Positions 33,711 through 40,876 of a DNA stretch of 42,566 nucleotides are shown piece after piece. The first letter of the stretch is position 1. Each line of letters starts with the position of its first letter. This DNA is from Emticicia sp. GTDB lineage: Bacteria > Bacteroidota > Bacteroidia > Cytophagales > Spirosomataceae. Made by a program: the position numbers and the translations under genes. Below the pieces are notes generated by a model. It did not search any database. It had not been told where the DNA came from and saw only the letters and a list, made by a program, of their open reading frames with translations. Where the stretch lies: the NCBI GenBank assembly GCA_017495105.1, contig JAFEIL010000083.1, positions 1 to 42,566 on the forward strand, written 5' to 3'.

Positions 33711-33806
33711 TCTTGTTGTTGGTGAACAATAGACCCGTCAAAAAAAAATTAGTATAAAATAGACGTTTATTAGTATCTAATCCACCATTAACCAATAAAC
33801 TGCAAA

Positions 33807-35366
33807 ATGATGCAAAATATAGTTATAAAAACTAATTCTAGCGATAACGTAGCCATCGCAGCCAATCCAAGTGGGTTGAAACGAGGGTCAATTGTACTTG
33901 ATGGAATAGTTTTGGAAGAAGATATTCCAATGGGACATAAAGTAGCCTTAAAGTCTTTCAAAGAAGGAGAAGAAGTGATTCGTTACGGACAAATCATAGG
34001 ATTTGCAAATAGATTTATTGAAAAAGGAAGTTGGATAAATGAAGGTAATATCAGTCTGCCACAGCCCCCCAACTTAGAGAACATTGCTTATGTGCAACCA
34101 ATTACTTCCAAATCAGAACTTTTGAAAGGATTTACTTTTCAAGGATTTAAAAACCCTGATGGAAGTGTAGGCACTAAAAACGTACTAGCCATAACTACCA
34201 GCGTGCAATGCGTTGCTGGAATCACGAATTACATTGAAAATAAAATCAGAAAAGAGTTACTACCACTTTATCCAAATGTCGATGAAGTGGTAGCTTTTAA
34301 TCATAGTTATGGTTGTGGAATTGCGATAGATGCACCTGCTGCAATTATTCCTATTCGTACAATTAAACACATTGCCCAAAATCCAAATTTTGGTGGAGAA
34401 ATAATGATTATTGGTTTGGGTTGTGAAAAACTAAGACCTGAAAGGCTGGCTCCCCAACGCCCAGATGACGAGTTTTTAGCACCCCATTTGGGAGCCTCTT
34501 CGGAGACCTCAATTCTCTACCTCCAAGATGAATCTTTCGAAGGTTTCTACGAAATGGTTGATGGAATTATGGAAATGGCCGAAAAACATCTCAAAAAACT
34601 CAACCAAAGAAAACGTGAAACTTGCTCGGTGGCTGATTTGGTTGTAGGAATGCAATGTGGAGGAAGCGATGCTTTTTCGGGTTTGACAGGCAATCCAGTG
34701 TCTGGCTTTGCTGCTGATTTGATTGTGAAAGCAGGAGGAACTGTGTTTTTCTCCGAAGTTACCGAAGTGCGAGATGCCGTACATTTGCTTATTCCTCGAT
34801 GTAAAAGTGAAGAAGTAGCCCAGAAACTCAAAGACGAAATGGCTTGGTATGATACCTATCTGAATCAAGGCAAAGCTGATAGAAGTGCTAATACAACCCC
34901 AGGAAACAAAGGTGGTGGATTGAGCAATATTGTAGAAAAAGCCCTCGGTTCGGTCGTAAAATCAGGAACGAGCCCGATTGTAGATGTGATTTCATTAGGA
35001 GAGAAGATTCGAAAAAAAGGATTAAATTTTGTAGCAACTCCCGCTAGTGATTTTGTCTGCGGAACACTCCAATTGGCTGCAGGTATGAATATGCACGTTT
35101 TTATTACAGGAAGGGGAACGCCTTACGGACTAAACATGGTGCCGGTCATAAAAGTGAGTTCAAACACAAAATTGGCCAATAGATGGCATGATTTGATAGA
35201 TTTTGATGCAGGTCCGGTGGCATTCGGACAAAAAACAATCGAAGAAATGGGTTGGGAATTATTTCACCTAATTCTAGAAATAGCGAGCGGAAACAAGAAA
35301 GTAGCTACTGATAAACTGGGGCTTTATAATGATTTAGTGCTTTTTAATCCTGGGCCTTTGACATAA
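33807..35366 (+). CDS. garD: Galactarate dehydratase
   Basis: GarD dehydrates galactarate (mucate) to 5-dehydro-4-deoxy-D-glucarate. The 519-residue protein is nearly the length of the E. coli enzyme, as I recall it (523), and follows it closely through the chain. It has an N-terminal SAF-like domain (about 1-90: GHKVAL, IRYGQIIG and RGSW-like GSWINEG), then DGSVGTKN (about 115-122), HSYGCGIAI (about 170-178), IIGLGCEKL, VVGMQCGGSDAFSG, FFSEVTEVRDA, and a C-terminal FNPGPLT. The close relative altronate dehydratase UxaA is shorter and differs in these segments; the downstream gudD and kdgD genes also favour galactarate. It follows the permease by 173 bases. Start at the first of two near ATGs. 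Confidence 0.92.
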   Translation: MMQNIVIKTNSSDNVAIAANPSGLKRGSIVLDGIVLEEDIPMGHKVALKSFKEGEEVIRYGQIIGFANRFIEKGSWINEGNISLPQPPNLENIAYVQPITSKSELLKGFTFQGFKNPDGSVGTKNVLAITTSVQCVAGITNYIENKIRKELLPLYPNVDEVVAFNHSYGCGIAIDAPAAIIPIRTIKHIAQNPNFGGEIMIIGLGCEKLRPERLAPQRPDDEFLAPHLGASSETSILYLQDESFEGFYEMVDGIMEMAEKHLKKLNQRKRETCSVADLVVGMQCGGSDAFSGLTGNPVSGFAADLIVKAGGTVFFSEVTEVRDAVHLLIPRCKSEEVAQKLKDEMAWYDTYLNQGKADRSANTTPGNKGGGLSNIVEKALGSVVKSGTSPIVDVISLGEKIRKKGLNFVATPASDFVCGTLQLAAGMNMHVFITGRGTPYGLNMVPVIKVSSNTKLANRWHDLIDFDAGPVAFGQKTIEEMGWELFHLILEIASGNKKVATDKLGLYNDLVLFNPGPLT

Positions 35367-35367
35367 A

Positions 35368-35420
35368 TTAGCTAATGGTGTATTTTTTATTAGTTCACTG
35401 GTTTATTAGTTAATTCACAA
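35368..35420. repeat. Degenerate spacer repeat, second of three
   Basis: The garD-gudD gap carries TTAGCTAATGG, TTTATTAGTTCACTGG and TTTATTAGTTAATTCAC. These share the ATTAGT and ACTGGTT words with the spacers on either side. Confidence 0.4.
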
Positions 35421-35464
35421 ATTTTAAATGATAAGAATTTTACATATTTAGAAATCTAAAAACA

Positions 35465-36760
35465 ATGAAATTTCCAAAAATCAAAGAATTCCACATTACC
35501 CCGATTGCAGTTATTGACCCTCCGTTGCTCAATGCCGCTGGGCTTCACGCTCCTTATGCCTTGCGTACAGTTGTAGAACTCGTAACTGAAGATGGAATTA
35601 GTGGTGTGAGCGAAATACCAGGAAATATTGAGATTGATAAAGCACTCGAAAAAAGCCGACAATTTATCATAGGTCAAGATCCATATCAACTGAATCAAAT
35701 TCGAGATATTTTGACGGCAAATTTCGATTCAGAAGATACTATCAAAAGGGGCGATACTCCTTGGGATCAACGTACTTTGGTACATATTTTTAGTTCGATT
35801 GAAGTAGCCTGTTTGGATATTGTCGGTAAAATCGTCAATCGTCCAGTGGTTGATTTGTTAGGTGGAAAACGCCGTGATAGAGTACCATTTTCGGCGTATC
35901 TTTTTTATAAATATGAGGGTGCGGGTGGCGAACTGGAATTCGGAACAGACCCCAATGCTACAGGTTGGGATGCTGCTCGACAAGCAAGTGCATTGAATCC
36001 AGCAGAGATTGTTGCACAGGCAAAAGCCATGTGCAAAGAATTTGGTTTTCAGTCGATTAAGTTAAAAGGTGGTGTTTTTGAACCTCGTCAAGAAGTAGAT
36101 GCAATTTTTGCCTTACGTGAAGCATTTGGGGAAAATACACCGTTAAGAATCGACCCAAATGCACTTTGGACTGTTGAAACTTCTATCAAATATGGTAAAG
36201 AAATGGAAGGCATTATAGAATATTTGGAAGACCCATGCCGTGGACAAGAAAATATGGCTGCCGTAAGAAAAGCATTGAAAACGCCTTTGGCAACCAATAT
36301 GTGCACAACCTCATTTCAAGATATTCCACGAAGTTATTCTTTAGGTGCAGAAGATATTATTTTATCCGACCACCATTTTTGGGGTGGTTTGCAAGATTCT
36401 ATGAAATTGGCAGCAATTTGCCAAACTTTTGGCCGTGATTTGTCGATGCACTCTAATTCTCATTTGGGTATTTCATTGGCGGCAATGGTGCATTTAGGAG
36501 CAGCTATTCCTAATTTTAAATATGCCCTCGATACGCATTATCCGTGGCAATCTGATGAAATTATTGTAGGCGGACGCATGAAATTTGAAGATGGAGCAGT
36601 CGCTGTTCCATCGAGCCCAGGTTTAGGCGTAGAACTCGACCGAGTAGCTTTAGCAAAACTACACGAAAACTATAAGAAGTGCGGTCTTACTAAACGAAAC
36701 GACGAAATAGAAATGCAAAAAGTACAACCAGATTGGAAATTTAAAGCAACGAGATGGTAG
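35465..36760 (+). CDS. gudD: Glucarate dehydratase (enolase superfamily)
   Basis: GudD dehydrates D-glucarate (and L-idarate) to 5-dehydro-4-deoxy-D-glucarate. The 431-residue protein has the enolase-superfamily parts: capping domain with VEL-TEDGISGVSEIPG, the Lys pair in IKLKGG (Lys199 and the base Lys201), metal-ligand regions RIDPNALW and EYLEDPC, SDHHFWGG, and the second base His329 in MHSNSHLG, then ALDTHYPW. The ending VPSSPGLGVELD is typical. It makes the same product as GarD, so the two enzymes merge two sugar acids into one path. It lies 98 bases after garD and 171 before kdgD. Confidence 0.92.
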   Translation: MKFPKIKEFHITPIAVIDPPLLNAAGLHAPYALRTVVELVTEDGISGVSEIPGNIEIDKALEKSRQFIIGQDPYQLNQIRDILTANFDSEDTIKRGDTPWDQRTLVHIFSSIEVACLDIVGKIVNRPVVDLLGGKRRDRVPFSAYLFYKYEGAGGELEFGTDPNATGWDAARQASALNPAEIVAQAKAMCKEFGFQSIKLKGGVFEPRQEVDAIFALREAFGENTPLRIDPNALWTVETSIKYGKEMEGIIEYLEDPCRGQENMAAVRKALKTPLATNMCTTSFQDIPRSYSLGAEDIILSDHHFWGGLQDSMKLAAICQTFGRDLSMHSNSHLGISLAAMVHLGAAIPNFKYALDTHYPWQSDEIIVGGRMKFEDGAVAVPSSPGLGVELDRVALAKLHENYKKCGLTKRNDEIEMQKVQPDWKFKATRW

Positions 36761-36774
36761 GCTGTTTATTCGAG

Positions 36775-36850
36775 ATTGGTTATTTGTGTAATAGTTAAAT
36801 CAAGAATTAATAGACTAATACGCAAATGAACCAGTAACCAATTTCCAAGT
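36775..36850. repeat. Degenerate spacer repeat, third of three (inverted)
   Basis: The gudD-kdgD gap has AATAGACTAATACG and GAACCAGTAACCAATTTCC. Read on the minus strand these give ATTGGTTACTGGTTC and TATTAGTC, the words seen in the two preceding spacers but in reverse orientation. Confidence 0.4.
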
Positions 36851-36907
36851 AATAAATAATGATTTTCGAATATTCAAATTTATTAAACAACAAATTAAAC
36901 AATAAAT

Positions 36908-36928
36908 CCCCCTTTGGGGGCTTGGGGG
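36908..36928. repeat. GC-rich alternating hairpin directly before kdgD
   Basis: CCCCC (36908-36912) can pair with GGGGG at 36916-36920 (3-base loop) or at 36924-36928 (11-base loop). It ends three bases before the kdgD ATG and is strikingly GC-rich for this genome. It resembles a short C5-TTT-G5 palindrome I have seen scattered in other Bacteroidota genomes. It could control kdgD translation or be a neutral repeat insertion that replaced the leader. Confidence 0.65.
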
Positions 36929-36931
36929 CCT

Positions 36932-37837
36932 ATGGAACTATCAAAAATAAAATCATCGCTCGAAGACGGGCTTCTTTCTTTTCCAATTACTGATTTTGAC
37001 GAAAACGGAGAATTCAACGCCAAAACCTTTGCCGAGCGAATAGAATGGTTTGTGAGCCACGATGTTTCATCCGTTTTTGTAGCAGGTGGAACGGGTGAGT
37101 TTTTTTCATTATCAGTAGCAGAATATGAGCAAATTGTAAATATATCAGTTAAAGTTGTAGCTGAGCGAGTGCCAGTGATTGCGAGTGCGGGCAGAAGTAT
37201 TGCAGAAGCAAAAACGTTCACCCATATCGCTGAAAAGGCGGGTGTTCATGCCATTTTACTCTTTCCACCCTATTTGACCGAATGTCCGCAAGATGGAGTG
37301 TATGAATATGCCAAAGCCATTATGCAAAACACCTCATTACCAGTCATTTATTATAATCGTGGTAATGGCATATTATCGACAGAATATATCAAAAAACTGG
37401 CCGATTCTTGTCCAAATTTTATAGGTTTGAAAGATGGAACGGGCAATATGCAAGATTTGAACGATACTATCAAAACAGTTGGCAAGCGGCTTTCCTATAT
37501 TGGTGGAGTTCCGACGGCAGAAATTATTGCAGAGGCATATTTGTCAATAGGTGTAAATACTTATTCTTCGGCGGCGTTCAATTTTGTTCCAGAATTAGCG
37601 AATAAATTTTATAAAGCTCTACGTGCAGGCGATAAGGCAACGGTTGATGAAATCACACAGAAATTTTATATTCCTTTGGTCAGATTACGTGGCAAGAAAA
37701 ATGGCTACGCGGTAAGTTTAATCAAAGCAGGAGCAAAATTAATAGGTAAAAATGCAGGTGATGTTCGCCCTCCGCTCACTATGCCTTCTGAGCTTGAGGT
37801 TGAACAACTTCGACAGATAATTGAGCAAAACAAATAA
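36932..37837 (+). CDS. kdgD: 5-dehydro-4-deoxyglucarate dehydratase
   Basis: KdgD dehydrates and decarboxylates 5-dehydro-4-deoxyglucarate to 2-oxoglutarate semialdehyde. I start at the ATG at 36932 (MELSKIKSSLEDG); a TTG at 36914 would code through the C5/G5 hairpin. The 301-residue protein is of the DapA/DHDPS type: GGTGEFFSLS (about 52-61), VIYYNRGN with Tyr140/Tyr141, the Schiff-base Lys167 in IGLKDGTGN, and GGVPTAE. It acts on the common product of GarD and GudD. The next enzyme, 2-oxoglutarate semialdehyde dehydrogenase, is not in the window. A strong terminator follows. Confidence 0.9.
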   Translation: MELSKIKSSLEDGLLSFPITDFDENGEFNAKTFAERIEWFVSHDVSSVFVAGGTGEFFSLSVAEYEQIVNISVKVVAERVPVIASAGRSIAEAKTFTHIAEKAGVHAILLFPPYLTECPQDGVYEYAKAIMQNTSLPVIYYNRGNGILSTEYIKKLADSCPNFIGLKDGTGNMQDLNDTIKTVGKRLSYIGGVPTAEIIAEAYLSIGVNTYSSAAFNFVPELANKFYKALRAGDKATVDEITQKFYIPLVRLRGKKNGYAVSLIKAGAKLIGKNAGDVRPPLTMPSELEVEQLRQIIEQNK

Positions 37838-37848
37838 TTTTTTAGAAA

Positions 37849-37891
37849 TCGAAGGCTGAAATTGAAGCCTTCGACTTCTTTTTATTGTTTT
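37849..37891 (+). terminator. Intrinsic terminator of the aldarate cluster
   Basis: Perfect 9-base-pair stem TCGAAGGCT (37849-37857) and AGCCTTCGA (37866-37874), loop of 8, followed on the plus strand by CTTCTTTTTATTGTTTT. It begins 12 bases after the kdgD stop. Confidence 0.8.
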
Positions 37892-37956
37892 ATCATACTT
37901 TCTATTCTAAAATATCCCTCTGTAAGATTGCCTATTCGAAGATTCGTAATTCGAAT

Positions 37957-38000
37957 AAAAAAAATGATTAGCTAAAAGAAAGAATCTCATTTAGCTAATC
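37957..38000 (-). terminator. Intrinsic terminator of the aldehyde oxidase operon
   Basis: Perfect 11-base-pair stem GATTAGCTAAA (37966-37976) and TTTAGCTAATC (37990-38000), loop of 13. On the minus strand it is followed by A, then eight T (37957-37964). It lies 25 bases after the stop of the large subunit gene. A third hairpin, TATTCGAA (37933-37940) and TTCGAATA (37950-37957), lies between the two terminators. Confidence 0.8.
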
Positions 38001-38024
38001 AATATATAATTACTTTTTCTGTAC

Positions 38025-40265
38025 TTATGACTTAGCCTGCTCAGACATAAATGGCTGATTATAATAGCGTTTACCAGTAGTTTTAAACAAAGCATTTGCT
38101 ACTGCCCCAAATACTGGTGGAAATGGCGGCTCGCCAAGTCCTGTAGGGTCAATGTCGTTTTCTACAAAATGTACATCTATCTTTTTAGGAGCTTCATTAT
38201 GGCGAATCATGCGATAATTATGAAAATTATTTTGTTCAGGAACGCCATCTTTATGCGTCAAAGCTCCATAAAACGACTGTCCAATTCCATCAACCACCGC
38301 ACCTTGTACCATGTTTCGGGCGGCATCGGGGTTTACAACTACGCCACAGTCAACGACACTTGTTACTTCTTCCACATACGGTTGTCCATCACGCATAACC
38401 ATATCCACTACGTGACCAGCATACGAATTATGGCAGAAATAAGCCGCTACACCTCGTTTTTTGCCTGCATTTTCTGGCTTTCCCCAACCTGATTTTTCTT
38501 TCAATAATTCTAAAACACCAATATAACGGCTTGCATCGTAATCATTGTTTTTGCCTACTGGATTTTCTTTGGCTTTTTTCAATAAATCAATGCGGAAAGC
38601 GATTGGATCTTTTCCCATTGCTTCGGCAACTTCATCCAAAAACGATTGTTCGGCAGCTGCATTAAAGTTTGAACGTGGGGCTCTAAACGCACCAATCGTA
38701 ATATTTGAAGGAATTTCCCAGCCGTCGGCCAAATAATTATCAACCGCACCTGCTGGAAAACGATTGGCATGAATAGGGTTTTCTGGAATTCCGCCACCTG
38801 TTACCTGAAAACCAATTAGATTTTTATTGGCATCCAAAGCAGCACGATAAGTAGCAGTGTACATCGGACGATAAATTCCGTAAGTCATATCGTCTTCACG
38901 GGTATAAATCAATTTTACTGGAGCTTTGAGTTTTTGAGAAATACGAGCCGCTTCATATACATATGACCCATAAGCTCTGCGACCAAATCCTCCACCCATG
39001 CGAGTCATTTGAATCTCGATTTTATCAGCAGGGAGATTCAATAATTTCATTAGGGATGGCTCCATCCAACCTGGTGCTTGCAAGGGCCCAACCACCAATG
39101 CTTTATCATCTTGCACATCAGCAAAGAAATTCATTGGCTCCATTGTATTATGTGCCAAAAATGGAGCATAATAAGTACGTTCAATAATCTGAGTAGCATT
39201 TTTGAAAGCCGTTTCTGGGTCTCCGTCTTTTCTTAATTCTTTGGCCAGCCTTTTATCAAATTCAGCCATCATTTCAAATTGCTTTGCCGTAGTTTCTAAT
39301 CTTCCTGGTACTATTTTTTCAGTTTTTCCACCTCGTCCCATCATGGTTTCTTTTACATCGCCAGCAGCTTCCCATTGAGCATTTATTTTCTTACGAGCGT
39401 TGATTACCTCCCAAGTAGAATTTCCGACCACGGCAATCATTTCATTGAAAGCACGGGTATCAAAACCGCCTTGCTCGAAACCATCATCGTAAAGTTTAAA
39501 ACTGAAAACATCTCTGATTCCCGGCATTTTTCTGGCATCAGTGGCATCAAAAGATTTTAATCTCATACCAAATGCAGGTGGATGCTGAATCATAGCAATT
39601 AACATCCCATCCACTCGATAATCTATTCCGAAAAGTGGCTTTCCAGTAACAACTTTTACGCCTTCGGTATTTTTCTTTGAATTTCTAACAATAGAAAAAT
39701 CTTTTGGAGCTTTCAAATTCACATCTTTCGGAACAGCAATGGTTGCCGCTTTGGCAGCCATTTCGCCATATTTTGCCGATTTACCACTTGAATGCGATAA
39801 AATACCAGCTTTTGTCGTAATTTCTGACGTAGGAATACCCCAAGTTTGAGCTGCTGCTTCAATCAACATTTGGCGAGCGGCTGCTCCTGCATTTCTCAAA
39901 GGTTTCCAGTACATTCTAACCGAATTACTACCACCGGTAAATTGTGGGCCGTATTTCACGTTGTCATGCGTACTCATTTCTACTACCACATTTTTCCAGT
40001 CACAATCCAATTCTTCGGCTACCATCATTGGCAATGAAGTCATTACATTTTGACCAAATTCGGGGTTTGGACATAGGATTTTAATGACATTATCAGGCGT
40101 AATTTTGATGTATGCCGACAGTTCAGACCATTGTTCGGGCAAATTCAGAGAAGCTACCTTTTCGGCAGCTTTTGCTTCCGAAAACCAACTAAAACTTAGC
40201 ATCAGACCGCCTCCCGCCAAAGCAGAAAACTTCAAAAATTCTCTTCTATTTGATATGTTTTTCAT
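38025..40265 (-). CDS. Tat-exported molybdopterin aldehyde oxidase, large subunit (IorB-like)
   Basis: The 746-residue catalytic subunit belongs to the xanthine oxidase family, of the IorB/aldehyde-oxidase type. It has a twin-arginine signal (SNRREFLKFS near residues 5-14, then a hydrophobic run and a cut after AKA), the cofactor loop RMGGGFGRRAYG (about 418-429), and the catalytic Glu712 in GLGEPPF. It would oxidise an aldehyde or N-heterocycle in the periplasm. The 2Fe-2S subunit is encoded six bases upstream. The cytochrome c subunit that often completes such enzymes is missing here, as is an FAD subunit. Substrate unknown; the neighbouring sugar-acid genes make a sugar aldehyde or uronate possible. 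Confidence 0.87.
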   Translation of the reverse strand: MKNISNRREFLKFSALAGGGLMLSFSWFSEAKAAEKVASLNLPEQWSELSAYIKITPDNVIKILCPNPEFGQNVMTSLPMMVAEELDCDWKNVVVEMSTHDNVKYGPQFTGGSNSVRMYWKPLRNAGAAARQMLIEAAAQTWGIPTSEITTKAGILSHSSGKSAKYGEMAAKAATIAVPKDVNLKAPKDFSIVRNSKKNTEGVKVVTGKPLFGIDYRVDGMLIAMIQHPPAFGMRLKSFDATDARKMPGIRDVFSFKLYDDGFEQGGFDTRAFNEMIAVVGNSTWEVINARKKINAQWEAAGDVKETMMGRGGKTEKIVPGRLETTAKQFEMMAEFDKRLAKELRKDGDPETAFKNATQIIERTYYAPFLAHNTMEPMNFFADVQDDKALVVGPLQAPGWMEPSLMKLLNLPADKIEIQMTRMGGGFGRRAYGSYVYEAARISQKLKAPVKLIYTREDDMTYGIYRPMYTATYRAALDANKNLIGFQVTGGGIPENPIHANRFPAGAVDNYLADGWEIPSNITIGAFRAPRSNFNAAAEQSFLDEVAEAMGKDPIAFRIDLLKKAKENPVGKNNDYDASRYIGVLELLKEKSGWGKPENAGKKRGVAAYFCHNSYAGHVVDMVMRDGQPYVEEVTSVVDCGVVVNPDAARNMVQGAVVDGIGQSFYGALTHKDGVPEQNNFHNYRMIRHNEAPKKIDVHFVENDIDPTGLGEPPFPPVFGAVANALFKTTGKRYYNQPFMSEQAKS

Positions 40266-40271
40266 TTCAGT

Positions 40272-40727
40272 TTAATTTTTAGCAGCCGTTTTGATAGCTT
40301 CCTTAATTCTTAAATATGTTCCACAGCGACAAATATTGCCACTCATAGCGTTGTCAATATCTTCATCGGTTGGTTTAACATTACTTTTTAGTAAAGCCGC
40401 TGCCGACATGATTTGTCCCGATTGACAATAGCCACATTGGGCTACGTCAAGTTCGAGCCATGCTTTTTGAACTGGGTGGGTGCCATTTTCAGAAAGCCCC
40501 TCGATAGTCGTAATTGCCGATTTTCCAATTGCCGAAACGGGCAATATACATGAACGAGTGGCGTTGCCATCTAAGTGAATTGTGCAAGCACCACACTGAG
40601 CCATACCACAGCCAAATTTAGTACCAGGCATATTGAGGTGGTCTCGCAAAACCCACAAAATTGGAGTTGATGGGTCAACATCAACTTGTTGTGTTTTTCC
40701 GTTGATTTTTAAAGAATATTTTGCCAT
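40272..40727 (-). CDS. 2Fe-2S subunit of the aldehyde oxidase (IorA/CoxS-like)
   Basis: A 151-residue ferredoxin-type subunit with both clusters: Cys40, Cys45, Cys48 and Cys60 for the plant-ferredoxin-like site, and Cys98, Cys101, Cys133 and Cys135 for the helical site next to the molybdenum. It takes electrons from the large subunit encoded six bases downstream. It has no signal peptide of its own, so it should travel out of the cell attached to the Tat-bearing large subunit. Its leader is the C/A/T-rich CATTCACTCATT type. Confidence 0.92.
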   Translation of the reverse strand: MAKYSLKINGKTQQVDVDPSTPILWVLRDHLNMPGTKFGCGMAQCGACTIHLDGNATRSCILPVSAIGKSAITTIEGLSENGTHPVQKAWLELDVAQCGYCQSGQIMSAAALLKSNVKPTDEDIDNAMSGNICRCGTYLRIKEAIKTAAKN

Positions 40728-40876
40728 GATTTAATGAGTGAATGAGCGAATTAGAGAATAATACAAAAATCTATAAAATTAAATATATTAAATAATGTTT
40801 TTCAAACAGAAACTTACGAAAATCAAACAGAGTTGTTTAATATTTGTTTTAACCAAGTTTATGCTAAATTATTGAA

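Noticed and set aside
34509-34868. 119-codon minus-strand ORF
   Set aside because: Antisense to garD in a highly conserved part of that enzyme.
36914-36931. TTG start adding six residues to KdgD
   Set aside because: The extra codons are just the C5/G5 palindrome; the ATG at 36932 begins the conserved protein.
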